DNA from: Marinobacter sp.
GTDB taxonomy: Bacteria > Pseudomonadota > Gammaproteobacteria > Pseudomonadales > Oleiphilaceae
Assembly: GCA_030149475.1 (NCBI GenBank)
Contig: JASBRL010000105.1
Location: forward strand, 1-47,827
Direction: 5' to 3'
Length of the DNA stretch: 47,827 nucleotides
The translations under genes were made by a program, and so were the position numbers. Shown here in pieces: positions 29,964-38,528 of the stretch; position 1 is the first letter of the stretch; each line of letters starts with the position of its first letter. Below the pieces are notes generated by a model that was not told the origin of the DNA, searched no databases, and saw nothing but the letters and a program-made list of their open reading frames with translations.

Positions 29964-31901
29964 ATGCAAGCAGGTCATCACACGGCAAAGGCCCTGGCAA
30001 TCGACACATTCAGCAACGTCCGGGGCGGAAACTCATTATTCAAGGCCCTGGGACACCCGCTGGCGGCAAACAGGGCCGGGCAGTTAGCCGAGGAACTCAG
30101 CCAGGGCTCGGTGGCCCTTTATGACCCCTTCGGCCATTATCAGGTATTCGCCGAACTGTACGACACCGGCCGCTGGCAGGTAACGGCGGCTTATGTGCAG
30201 GATGCCGGCGATCTCAATCGCCGGATTCATGACCGCGACGTCGAACTGATTACCGCGCTCAGTTCCCGTCATGAGCCTGACTACCTGCTGATAGCGGCCT
30301 TTGACGCCCAGCGCCTGATGACTCAGATCGCGCACCTGGTGCCAGCCGGCACCCGGATCGTCAGTTTTGACGATCTCCAATTGCCGGACAGTATGCTCAC
30401 CCTGCCGAACCGATACCTGAACCCGCTGAACTTTGCCACAAACTTTGCCTTCCTGCGCGACGCCGGTGGCCTGCACACCCGCATCACACTCTGTAACTAC
30501 TGGTCCGGCTATGGCGCACGACAGCCGGAACTCTGGCTCTGCCTGTTCGACGAACATGGCACAAGGCTTGCCGAGTGGCGTGAAACACAACTGGTTCCGG
30601 CGGGCACTGTCTCCATCGACAGCAAAACAGTCAGGGCACGTTTCGACCTGGACGAATTCGCCGGCACGCTGTTCATCCATGCCATCGGGGTGGCAGGCCA
30701 TGATGTCATCAAATACGCCCTGGACACCTACGGCGACAGCGATACCGAGCTGTCATGCACCCACGACGCCAACTCCTGGCCTGCCGACTATTACGCCGGA
30801 CTTCCCGCGCCAGAGGTCGGCGAGCAGGTGGTGCTGTGGATTCAGAACAGCCATCCGGTCACGATCCCTGCCGGCGCGGTCAGACTGAATATCATGGGAG
30901 AGGACAATATCCGCCCCTATGAGTCGGAAATTCCACCGTTTGCCACCGTGGCGCTTGACGTCGGAGCCCTCTTCCCGGAAGCACGGTGGCCGGCCCAACT
31001 GGAGGTGATCGCAGGCAAGTATTTCGTCCGCCCCCGTTACGAAGTGATCTCGCAGTCGACCGGGCGGCGCATCGCCCATGCGAACGTCGAGCGGGTCGAC
31101 CTTGCTCCCGACCCTGATCTGAGACAGTCTGCCAGACATCTCGGCAAGGCTTATATCCTGCCAGCCCCGATTCTGCCGCGGGAGCACTGGGAGACCGAAT
31201 TTCTGCCAACTCCGATGGCACGCAGTCAGCATGAACTGGCGCTCACGCTGATATGCTACGACCCGGAGGGCCAGGAGGTTGCCCGTCGTGCGCTCGGGCG
31301 ATTGCCCCGCAATGGCTGTCCGGCGCTCTCCCTGGACGATGTCCTCGGCGACATTGACAACCTCCCTGAAAACGGGGGCCACATGGAGCTGATGTATGAT
31401 CTTGACCAGCCCGACGACCTCGCAGACGGCTGGCTGCACGCCCTGTTCCGCTATCGTCACCGGGCCAGCGGCCACGTCGCGGAAAGCAGCTTTGGTGCAC
31501 ACATCTACAACATTCCGGTTACCTACAAAGGCGAACCACAATCCTATGCCGGACCGCCCCCGGGTCTGAGCACCCGCCTGTTCCTGCGGCTGGGCGACCT
31601 CCACCAGGACACTCTGTGCCACCTGATTTACCCCTGCTCCGATCGTTGGCATCCGCAATCCCAAACGACACTCAGACTGTTTAACGCGAAGGGGGAGTCC
31701 ATCGCACAACGGGACGTCCGTATAGCCTGCGGCGGCTCGTTATTCTGGCGCTACAGTACGATGTTCGGCGCCGAAGAACGGAAACAGGCCGGCAGCATGG
31801 CCTACATCATGGTGCAGGACTCAATATGCCGGCTATTCGGATTCCATGGCCTGGCCAACAGCAATCAAGCGTTCAGCCTTGATCATATGTTCGGATTCTA
31901 G
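29964..31901 (+). CDS. Large protein of unknown function in the LPS locus
   Basis: 645 residues from ATG 29964; an in-frame ATG at 29946 (overlapping the oxygenase by 17 bp) is an alternative. I do not recognise the family. No signal peptide and no membrane helix is visible. The N-terminal part (about 10-150) alternates beta and alpha like a Rossmann fold (ALYDPFGHYQVFAELYD, AAYVQDAGDLNRR, YLLIAAFDAQRLMTQI, TRIVSFDDLQLP). The remainder (150-645) is beta-rich, with many Trp/Tyr/His and two related-looking halves (HTRITLCNYWSGYG; then STRLFLRLGDLHQDT), and ends in DHMFGF. It overlaps in operon structure with the oxygenase, one base apart. Function presumably in glycan or lipid modification, by context only. 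Confidence 0.75.
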   Translation: MQAGHHTAKALAIDTFSNVRGGNSLFKALGHPLAANRAGQLAEELSQGSVALYDPFGHYQVFAELYDTGRWQVTAAYVQDAGDLNRRIHDRDVELITALSSRHEPDYLLIAAFDAQRLMTQIAHLVPAGTRIVSFDDLQLPDSMLTLPNRYLNPLNFATNFAFLRDAGGLHTRITLCNYWSGYGARQPELWLCLFDEHGTRLAEWRETQLVPAGTVSIDSKTVRARFDLDEFAGTLFIHAIGVAGHDVIKYALDTYGDSDTELSCTHDANSWPADYYAGLPAPEVGEQVVLWIQNSHPVTIPAGAVRLNIMGEDNIRPYESEIPPFATVALDVGALFPEARWPAQLEVIAGKYFVRPRYEVISQSTGRRIAHANVERVDLAPDPDLRQSARHLGKAYILPAPILPREHWETEFLPTPMARSQHELALTLICYDPEGQEVARRALGRLPRNGCPALSLDDVLGDIDNLPENGGHMELMYDLDQPDDLADGWLHALFRYRHRASGHVAESSFGAHIYNIPVTYKGEPQSYAGPPPGLSTRLFLRLGDLHQDTLCHLIYPCSDRWHPQSQTTLRLFNAKGESIAQRDVRIACGGSLFWRYSTMFGAEERKQAGSMAYIMVQDSICRLFGFHGLANSNQAFSLDHMFGF

Positions 31902-32216
31902 CGCCCCGTTCAGATCCCCAAGGAACCTGATCAAGCCTGTTATCGCATTCAGAGATACAGAAGGCTCCCTAAGACTGAGCTAAGGAACCTCTGATTAAAT
32001 GGTGTGGCAAACCCCACTCTGCGCCCGTTTACCAAAGGGGGCATTCAGAACATGACGGCTATGCTCCGCAACCCATCGCCATACGTTACGCATTAATTCT
32101 CGAATCGGCGCGGGCTGGCGCGCAGGCCGATCCGCCGCCGGTCAGCGCCGAACCTTGTGTCCATTGCGCCGCCACTGGGGCGATGATAACCTTTCGGCTT
32201 TTTGGGCCGGCCCGGC
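31902..32216. other. Spacer between unknown gene and second acyltransferase, with IS-end-like sequences
   Basis: 315 bp without a gene. It holds the IS-end-like block at 31979-32010 and a degenerate relative of it (AAGGAACCTGATCAA, 31920-31934), then ordinary GC-rich sequence. A TGATAAC at 32184-32190 about 30 bp before the acyltransferase may be a -10 element. A minus-strand open frame across 32093-32359 is a shadow. Confidence 0.5.
31979..32010 (+). mobile_element. Solo insertion-sequence end (remnant)
   Basis: CTAAGGAACCTCTGATTAA (31980-31998) is followed six bases later by TGGCAA (32005-32010). Read inward, the same blocks at the same spacing form the inverted end at 117-140. Bases before it, CTAA, fit a YTAR target. 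No transposase or second end is visible to the right, so it is an isolated end left by deletion, or a recognition-like relic. Assignment to an IS is an inference from the shared imperfect inverted repeat. Confidence 0.4.
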
Positions 32217-33122
32217 ATGAAAAGCACACAGTACATTATCCTCAGAGGTCTGTTCCGTCTTGCGTCACACTTGTCTTTGGGCATGGCCCAACGCATTGGC
32301 GCGGCCCTTGGTTCACTGGCGTGGCGCCTCCCCCTGCAGGCAAAACGCGTCACCCGCATTAATCTGGAGATCTGCCTGCCCGCGCTAAGCCCGCCGGAAC
32401 GCCGCGAGCTGGCCCGGCAGAGCCTGCGTCACACCGGTAGAACGATCATGGAAATCCCGTTACTCTGGGAATGGCCGGTACCCAGATGCCTTGAACTGGT
32501 CCGGGAGGTCGAAGGCCGTGAACTGATCGACCAGGCACTTGCCACCGGCAAAGGCCTGATCCTGCTGGCCCCGCATATCGGCAACTGGGAACTGGCCGGG
32601 CTTTACTTTTCGTCCCGATACAGAATGGCTGCCCTGTACAGCCCACCCAACATCGCCGAATTCGAGGCCTATATGATCAGGGTCCGGGGCCGTCTGGGAT
32701 CGGAACTGGTCAGGGGAGACCGCCGCGGCCTGACCCGGCTGGCGGCGATTCTCGGGGAGGGTGGTGTAGCCGGCATTCTGCCGGATCAGTCGCCCCGCGG
32801 AAAAGGCAACGCATTTGCGCCGTTTTTTGGCATGAGCGTCAAAACCATGACACTGGCGGTCCGACTCATGCAGAAAACCGGCGCCGGCGCGCTGATGACC
32901 TACGCTCAACGTCTGGAGACTGGCGCGGGTTTCCGCATTGTTATCCGGCCAGTCGATCCCGGTATGTTCGACCTCGACCCGGCAACAGCCGCAACGGCGA
33001 TGAACCGCTCTATCGAACAGTGTGTACTGGATATTCCGGCCCAGTACCAATGGGCGTACAAACGTATGCGACATCGCCCGGCGGGCGAAATCGATCCCTA
33101 CCACCCGGATCGCCGGTGCTGA
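32217..33122 (+). CDS. Second LpxL/LpxM-superfamily acyltransferase (HX4E)
   Basis: 301 residues from ATG 32217; a TTG 15 bases upstream is in frame. N-terminal hydrophobic segment (about 7-38) then HX4E motif H120-IGNW-E125, the LPxL-superfamily variant common in a secondary lipid A acyltransferase group. Further blocks: GILPDQSPRGKGNAFAPFFGM and QYQWAYKRMRHRP at the C-terminus. It probably acylates lipid A at the cytoplasmic membrane, complementing the enzyme at 25001; the two share only modest similarity by eye and flank the glycan genes. It is followed 86 bp later by the ligase gene. Confidence 0.87.
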   Translation: MKSTQYIILRGLFRLASHLSLGMAQRIGAALGSLAWRLPLQAKRVTRINLEICLPALSPPERRELARQSLRHTGRTIMEIPLLWEWPVPRCLELVREVEGRELIDQALATGKGLILLAPHIGNWELAGLYFSSRYRMAALYSPPNIAEFEAYMIRVRGRLGSELVRGDRRGLTRLAAILGEGGVAGILPDQSPRGKGNAFAPFFGMSVKTMTLAVRLMQKTGAGALMTYAQRLETGAGFRIVIRPVDPGMFDLDPATAATAMNRSIEQCVLDIPAQYQWAYKRMRHRPAGEIDPYHPDRRC

Positions 33123-33208
33123 CTGGCTCTCCCTGCCGCTCGAATCCGGATGGGCAGGAAGGCTCGTCGGCAAGGTCATCGATCCACTGAAAGTAAAGGA
33201 CACCGCCA

Positions 33209-34504
33209 GTGACAGTCACGACCGGACACGGGGCAGATAAATCCCGGGGCAGATGGCCGAAGGCGGAACTGTACCTGCCGCTGATGCTGCCTGTACTTTT
33301 GCTGTTCAACAAAGTTCTGGCCGATGCTGCCGTTGTGATCATTGGCCTGCTTTTTCTCTATCGGGCCTTCCGCCTGGGGGACTGGGACTGGGCACAAACC
33401 CCGTGGTTCCGGTTCGGCCTGCTGTTCTGGCTTTACCTGCTGATCGTGAACGTTCCGCTCAGCGTAGACCCGGGCGGAAGCCTGTTCAAAGCCGTGGCCT
33501 TTATGCGCTGGCCTCTGTTCGCCGCCGCTCTGGGTTACTGGCTGTTTGATAATCCGGCGCAGCAAAAGCGCTTTCTGATGTCGCTTCTTGTCATTTCACT
33601 GTTTATCGTTGTGGATACCGGCTGGCAGTTCCTGCACGGCCAGGATTTTTTCGGTATTGAAAAGTTCTCCAGCAACCGCCTGACCGGCCCCTTCCAGAAA
33701 CCGGTCCCCGGGATCATGATGCTGCGGGTTTTCTTTATACTGCTGTACGGCGTTGTGCTCTTTCGCGCCCTCCGGTCAAGCGGACGACAGGGCGTCGGCA
33801 CACTGCTTCTGGTGATCATCGGTACCCTGTTTGTTTTTATCACCGGCGAGCGGATGGCCTTCCTTCTCTTTATCACCGGATCGGTCGTGGTGATTGCCGG
33901 ATTCTTGCTGGACAACCCCAGACACAACCTGCTGTTGATGTCGGGGGCGGCGACTCTTGCGCTGCTGACCTTTCTGGTGATGCTCGCTGAGCCGGAAACA
34001 GCCCACAGGACCGTCTACAGTATTGTCGACAAGCTCAGCCACTTCCGGGAATCCGATTACGGGCTGGTATTTCAATCTGCGGTCGACGTCTGGCATCGTT
34101 ATCCGATTGTCGGCAGCGGTCTCGATACCTACCGGGCCGTATGCACGGACATGCAACTGCTCGCCCAAACCGGCATGGAGTGCACACACGCACACAACCT
34201 CTACCTGCAGATAGCCTCCGAGACCGGACTCGTCGGACTGATGCTTTTTTCAGTATTCATCGTTGCGCTGTTCCATGCCGCCCTGAAGCCATTCGTCCGG
34301 GAGCGCCAGTGGTTCATGGGCGCACTGGCCTTTACCGTGCTTTATGTCTGCTTCTGGCCACTGATGGGCGGCATCAGCATTCTGAATAACTGGGTAGCGG
34401 CACTGGTCTGGACCGGAGCAGGCTGGACCCTTGCGATGGCAAGACGACAATCCCGCAGCGGCAAACAGGAGAGCCACCCCGAACTGTCTTCAGGCAGCAT
34501 TTGA
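33209..34504 (+). CDS. O-antigen ligase-type membrane protein (WaaL/Wzy_C family)
   Basis: 431 residues from GTG 33209, with AAGGA eight bases upstream. About ten transmembrane helices (LYLPLMLPVLLLF, AAVVIIGLLFLY and onward to the C-terminus) and a large periplasmic loop between the distal helices with VDVWHRYPIVGSGLDTY and THAHNLYLQIASETGLVG, the Wzy_C/WaaL signature including the conserved His. Such enzymes ligate undecaprenyl-linked O-antigen to lipid A-core in the periplasm, or polymerise glycan. No Wzx or Wzz is visible here, so the donor pathway must lie elsewhere. Converges on the next GT4 gene; two small hairpins (34544-34577) lie between them. Confidence 0.85.
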   Translation: MTVTTGHGADKSRGRWPKAELYLPLMLPVLLLFNKVLADAAVVIIGLLFLYRAFRLGDWDWAQTPWFRFGLLFWLYLLIVNVPLSVDPGGSLFKAVAFMRWPLFAAALGYWLFDNPAQQKRFLMSLLVISLFIVVDTGWQFLHGQDFFGIEKFSSNRLTGPFQKPVPGIMMLRVFFILLYGVVLFRALRSSGRQGVGTLLLVIIGTLFVFITGERMAFLLFITGSVVVIAGFLLDNPRHNLLLMSGAATLALLTFLVMLAEPETAHRTVYSIVDKLSHFRESDYGLVFQSAVDVWHRYPIVGSGLDTYRAVCTDMQLLAQTGMECTHAHNLYLQIASETGLVGLMLFSVFIVALFHAALKPFVRERQWFMGALAFTVLYVCFWPLMGGISILNNWVAALVWTGAGWTLAMARRQSRSGKQESHPELSSGSI

Positions 34505-34578
34505 TTCCAAAGTATCGATAGCAGAGGCGTCGGCCGATTCCCTTCTACCGGAACGATCCGGTTCAGGGCGGTCCTGAA

Positions 34579-35595
34579 TCAGCGACGCCGGGACAGCACC
34601 TGATCGTAAACCCGCAGGGTCTTTCTGGTCATGGCAGCGAGGGTCATTTCCTGTTGGGCGACACGCCGGGGCTCCGCCATCCGTTCCGACCAGAGCCCTG
34701 GATGAGCAAGCAAATGCGCCAGACGGTCACCCAGTGCTCGGGCGTCACCGACCGGAACGATCAACTCCGGGGGCAGAACCTCATTAGCGACGGGAACGTC
34801 GGAGGCTAACACGCAGGCTCCCGAGGCAAGCGCCTCATTGAAGACATAGGAAAACCCCTCCCGTCGCGAGGAAATAACAACCGCATCGGCAGCCTGCATC
34901 AACCCGGCGATATTGGATTGCTGACCCAAAAGCCAGCATCGGGTCGGAGCTGGCAAACGCCGGCTCATTGTTTCGAGCCGGGCGCGTTCCGGGCCTTCTC
35001 CGGCGATCAACAGAGTGACCGGCAAACCTGCAATAGCCTCCAGCAGGATATCAAAACCTTTTGCCGTAACCAGGCGTCCGACCGCGAGAACAACCGGCTG
35101 CCCGCCGGGGACCGGACAGAGTGTGGCCAGATCAACCGGCGCTGACGACGAAGACTCTATCCCGTTGTAAACAACGCTCACATCATCCGGCGGAAACGAC
35201 TGCGCCAACTGACGGCTGACCGTTATAATCTGGTCAAAGCCCTGAAAGGCCATCACGCTGCGCTTGATATTGTGCAATGTTGCCACCGCGGGGGTCTTGA
35301 CCACCGGCCTCAACGAGTTCACCAGAGCCGCCGCCTTACTCGCCTGCGCATGGATAATGTCGTAGTCGCCTGCCAGCAGCTCACGATACAGCCTGTATAA
35401 CAGCCAGGGATGTCGACGACTCAGATGCATCGGTGCCGCCCGCTTGCCCACCGCCGACGGTAATGTTGAAATAAACCGGGCATCACCAATCAGATCAACC
35501 TGATGCCCCTGCCCGGCCAATGCCACACACAACTCCCTGACATGCTTCTCCAGCCCGCCCTCACCCCGACTTGCGATCACCTGGCCTATTTTCAC
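34579..35595 (-). CDS. Glycosyltransferase family 4 (second)
   Basis: 338 residues from GTG 35595 (read fMet-KIGQVIASRGEGGLEKHV), with GGAG five bases upstream; the frame can be extended 23 residues upstream, without family features. GT-B fold: glycine loop GEGGLEKHVREL, DYDIIHAQASKAAAL, then LAVGRLVTAKGFDILLEA, IAGEGPER, and EX7E as REGFSYVFNEALASGACVLASDVPV. The pattern (EGFGxxxxEAxA with Y) is close to LPS core and capsule GT4 enzymes. Lies on the opposite strand to the ligase and the ArnT-like gene. Sugar unknown. Confidence 0.87.
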   Translation of the reverse strand: MKIGQVIASRGEGGLEKHVRELCVALAGQGHQVDLIGDARFISTLPSAVGKRAAPMHLSRRHPWLLYRLYRELLAGDYDIIHAQASKAAALVNSLRPVVKTPAVATLHNIKRSVMAFQGFDQIITVSRQLAQSFPPDDVSVVYNGIESSSSAPVDLATLCPVPGGQPVVLAVGRLVTAKGFDILLEAIAGLPVTLLIAGEGPERARLETMSRRLPAPTRCWLLGQQSNIAGLMQAADAVVISSRREGFSYVFNEALASGACVLASDVPVANEVLPPELIVPVGDARALGDRLAHLLAHPGLWSERMAEPRRVAQQEMTLAAMTRKTLRVYDQVLSRRR

Positions 35596-35991
35596 GGCAG
35601 CTCCGGCTCTTCTCCGAGTAAAACAATGACGCGGCGGCAACACGCCTCGCCCTGACCTCCGCATCTGCGGGATTCGACACGGATCAAAAACCCGTGGGCC
35701 AACACCACAGCATTCCGAATCGCAAAGTATACGTTCCCTACCCGGTGATCTGAAGCCGGAGTTTGCCTGGCCGGGTATTCCATCTTGCCCGCATTTTCCC
35801 TATCCTCGACGCACACAGAGTTGCAGTCGCGCGGCGGGACCGGTTACCCGGGTGCTTTTGAGAGTCTGCCCAGAGTGCTTTCCACCGCACCTGACCGGCA
35901 TCGTCCTTCGCGAATGACGGCGACACACTTTACCTGAACTGTCCGGCCAACACTTGCGCCCGCACTCAGCCAACAACAGGAATGCCCTGCC
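35596..35991. other. Divergent spacer between GT4 and ArnT-like genes, no gene seen
   Basis: 396 bp without a convincing gene; frames on both strands are interrupted or lack a ribosome binding site. I looked for a JUMPstart/ops element and saw none. Must hold promoters for both flanking genes; AAAGTATACG at 35724-35733 is a possible AT-rich promoter part. AGGA lies ten bases before the ArnT-like ATG. Confidence 0.45.
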
Positions 35992-37467
35992 ATGCTCAAA
36001 CACATTCGCCCCTGGCTCTGGATACTGGCGGCTATTCTGCTCGGTCGCCTGATCTCGATGGCGCTATACCCGCTGGTTGACACCACCGAACCCAGGTACG
36101 CCGATATAGCCAGACTGATGGCCGAGACCGGAGACTGGATCACCCCCTGGTTTGAGCCGGGCGTGCCTTTCTGGGGCAAACCACCTCTGTCGTTCTGGAC
36201 TGAAGCGGCGTCCATCCGGCTGTTCGGGCTGTCCGAACTGGCCGTCCGCCTGCCCTCATGGTTTGCCACCATCATCATGGTCATCCTGACCTGGCGCTAT
36301 ACCCGGGAACTGGAGGGCATCAGGCCCGCCCGCCTGTCAGCGCTGGTGTTCTCCACCATGGCACTGACCTATATGAGCTCCGGCGCGGTGATGACTGACC
36401 CGTTCCTGGCGCTGGGCACCACTCTCAGCCTGGTCAGTTTCGGCATGGTCATAGCGGGCCGGCACCGGTACTGGCGCTGGCTGTTTTTCGGCGGGCTGGT
36501 CATTGGCCTGTTGGCAAAAGGTCCTCTGGCGCTGGTCTTGATCGGCATTCCCGTGACACTCTGGCTGATTCCGAAGGGACGCTGGAAAACGCAACTCAGC
36601 CCGTTCCCCTGGCTGTGGGGATCCGTTGCGACAGTGCTGCTGAGCGTACCCTGGTACATAGCCGCCGAACTCAAAACGCCAGGATTTATTGACTACTTTA
36701 TTGTTGGCGAGCATTTCCGGCGGTTTCTTGACCCCGGATGGGCCGGAGACCTGTACGGCAATGCCCACCTCGAACCCCGCGGGACCATCTGGATATACTG
36801 GCTCTGGGCCTCATTTCCCTGGGGTGTCCTGGCCGCAGGTTTGCTGATCATGGGCCTACTGCAAAGGACCCGCCGGGGACTGATGGCGTCCGCCATTGCG
36901 GAACCGTCGCTGCAGTTTGTTCTGCTGTGTGCCCTGGCCCCCATGCTGTTTTTCAGCCTCGCCGGCAACGTGCTCTGGACCTATATCCTGCCGTCCCTGC
37001 CGTTTTCTGCACTGCTGACGGCGCGCGGAATACAGGCTCTGGAAGGCTCGCGTGCCCTGCGGCGCGCGGTCATGCCACTGGCGTTAATCGTGCCGGTCGC
37101 GATCCTGGCCTACGCCGTTTACACCCGTTTCGACAGTTCGCGACTGAAAACAGAGCAGGCGATGGTACAACGTTACGATGCGTTGTCTCAGCCCGGCGAC
37201 AGCGCCCTGCTCTACCTGGAATCGGTGCCGTTCTCAGCCCGGTACTATTCACAGGAACAAGCCAGGGACATTTCGCTGCAACAGTTGCAGACCATGCGGC
37301 AAAAGCATCAGTACACCCGGTATTTCATCGCGGTGCCCCACAAGGAAGCACAGCCCCTGTTGGCGGAGCTCCCGCCAGGGGCCAGCATCGTGTTTCGCAA
37401 TGCACGCTATTCGCTGATAATGCTGAAAGGCGAGACAGCGCCCGGCGAAGCAGACGCCAGGCCCTGA
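35992..37467 (+). CDS. ArnT-like/GT39-GT83 integral membrane glycosyltransferase
   Basis: 491 residues, about 11-12 transmembrane helices. N-terminal first periplasmic loop DTTEPRYADIARLMAETGDWITPWFEP carries the acidic catalytic-type residues (E35-R37 area with the DTTEPRYA motif of ArnT/PMT). Later WGKPPLSFW, MTDPFL and LAKGPLAL follow the family. Such enzymes move a sugar from undecaprenyl phosphate to a periplasmic acceptor, e.g. aminoarabinose to lipid A. No arnBCAD genes are present, so the sugar may differ. Last gene of the LPS block, before ilvE. Confidence 0.85.
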   Translation: MLKHIRPWLWILAAILLGRLISMALYPLVDTTEPRYADIARLMAETGDWITPWFEPGVPFWGKPPLSFWTEAASIRLFGLSELAVRLPSWFATIIMVILTWRYTRELEGIRPARLSALVFSTMALTYMSSGAVMTDPFLALGTTLSLVSFGMVIAGRHRYWRWLFFGGLVIGLLAKGPLALVLIGIPVTLWLIPKGRWKTQLSPFPWLWGSVATVLLSVPWYIAAELKTPGFIDYFIVGEHFRRFLDPGWAGDLYGNAHLEPRGTIWIYWLWASFPWGVLAAGLLIMGLLQRTRRGLMASAIAEPSLQFVLLCALAPMLFFSLAGNVLWTYILPSLPFSALLTARGIQALEGSRALRRAVMPLALIVPVAILAYAVYTRFDSSRLKTEQAMVQRYDALSQPGDSALLYLESVPFSARYYSQEQARDISLQQLQTMRQKHQYTRYFIAVPHKEAQPLLAELPPGASIVFRNARYSLIMLKGETAPGEADARP

Positions 37468-37488
37468 CTCCGGCACAGCGACCGGGCG

Positions 37489-38430
37489 TTAGCGGCCGGT
37501 CGCCGCGGAATCCACCAGGCTGAGCCAGCCGGAGTGCTGGTCCAGCTTGCCTTTGACCGCATCGAAGTAGAGACTTTGCAGTTTTTCGGTCAAAGGTCCA
37601 CGCTTGCCTTCACCAATCACCCGGCCATCCAGTTCCCGAATAGGCAGGACTTCCGCTGCGGTTCCGGTGAAGAAAGCCTCATCGGAAATGTAGACTTCGT
37701 CCCGGGTGATACGCCGCTCCCTGACCGGAACGTTCAGCTCTTTGCAGAAATCAAGGATGGTCTGGCGGGTAATACCTTCCAGACAGGATGTCAGTTCCGG
37801 GGTATGCAGCACACCGTCCCGGAAAATGAATATGTTCTCGCCCGAGCCTTCCGCCACATAACCCTCGTTATCCAGCAGCAGCGCTTCTTCGGCCCCGCCG
37901 GCAATCGCCTCGTTCAACGCCAGCATGGAGTTGATGTAGTTGCCGTTGGCCTTGGCCTTGCACATGGTGATGTTGACGTGGTGCCGGGTGTAGGACGAAG
38001 TGCGCACCTTGATGCCCAGCTCTTTTGCTTCGGGCGACATATAGGACGGCCAGCTCCAGGCCGCCACCATCAGGTGAACTTTCAGATTGTCGGCCCGCAA
38101 CCCCATGCCTTCGGAGCCCAGAAACACCATCGGACGGATATAGGCCTCGTCCAGGTTGTTTTCACGCACAGCCTTGAGCTGGGCGTTGTTAACCTGATCC
38201 TTGGTGAACGGCATTTTCATGTTAAGAATGTGCGCGGAGCGGAAAAGCCGGTCGGTATGATCCTGCAGGCGGAAAATAGCCGGGCCCTTTTCAGTGTTGT
38301 AGGCACGCACCCCTTCAAAACAGCCCAAACCGTAATGCAGCGTATGGGTTAATACATGAACCCTGGCCTCACGCCAGGGAACCATTTCACCATCCAGCCA
38401 GATCAGGCCGTCACGATCCGCCATCGACAT
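37489..38430 (-). CDS. ilvE: Branched-chain amino acid aminotransferase
   Basis: 313 residues from ATG 38430, with AGGAG ten bases upstream; the in-frame extension to 38490 is not conserved-looking. Fold type IV PLP transaminase: LTHTLHYGLGCFEGVRAY, the PLP lysine in CKAKANGNYINSM (the Lys before ANGNY), EGSGENIFIFRDGVLHTPELTSCLEGITRQTIL, and FFTGTAAEVLPIREL. Final step of Ile, Leu and Val synthesis. In Pseudomonas the LPS core cluster is likewise bordered by ilvE-glnE, and here it follows glnE on the same strand (92-bp gap). Confidence 0.96.
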   Translation of the reverse strand: MSMADRDGLIWLDGEMVPWREARVHVLTHTLHYGLGCFEGVRAYNTEKGPAIFRLQDHTDRLFRSAHILNMKMPFTKDQVNNAQLKAVRENNLDEAYIRPMVFLGSEGMGLRADNLKVHLMVAAWSWPSYMSPEAKELGIKVRTSSYTRHHVNITMCKAKANGNYINSMLALNEAIAGGAEEALLLDNEGYVAEGSGENIFIFRDGVLHTPELTSCLEGITRQTILDFCKELNVPVRERRITRDEVYISDEAFFTGTAAEVLPIRELDGRVIGEGKRGPLTEKLQSLYFDAVKGKLDQHSGWLSLVDSAATGR

Positions 38431-38500
38431 TATTTCTGCTCCTAAAGGCACATTCGGGGAAAACCGGCATTCTAGCAGGAAATTTCCCATGGACGAAGGC

Positions 38501-38528
38501 TGTCAGTCAGTCAGCCAGCTAGCTAGCT
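38501..38528. repeat. Tetranucleotide tracts at the glnE stop codon
   Basis: About three GTCA units (38502-38513) followed by three AGCT units (38517-38528) cover the glnE stop codon (TAG at 38525-38523, - strand). The AGCT tract is palindromic. Length changes in multiples of four would move the stop codon by only a few residues. Confidence 0.6.

Noticed and set aside
30753..31709. 318-codon frame antisense to the unknown LPS-locus gene
   Set aside because: The + frame is longer, coupled to the oxygenase, and fits the strand of its neighbours.
35596..35991. JUMPstart/ops antitermination element ahead of the LPS genes
   Set aside because: No GGCGGTAG-type core in the spacer.
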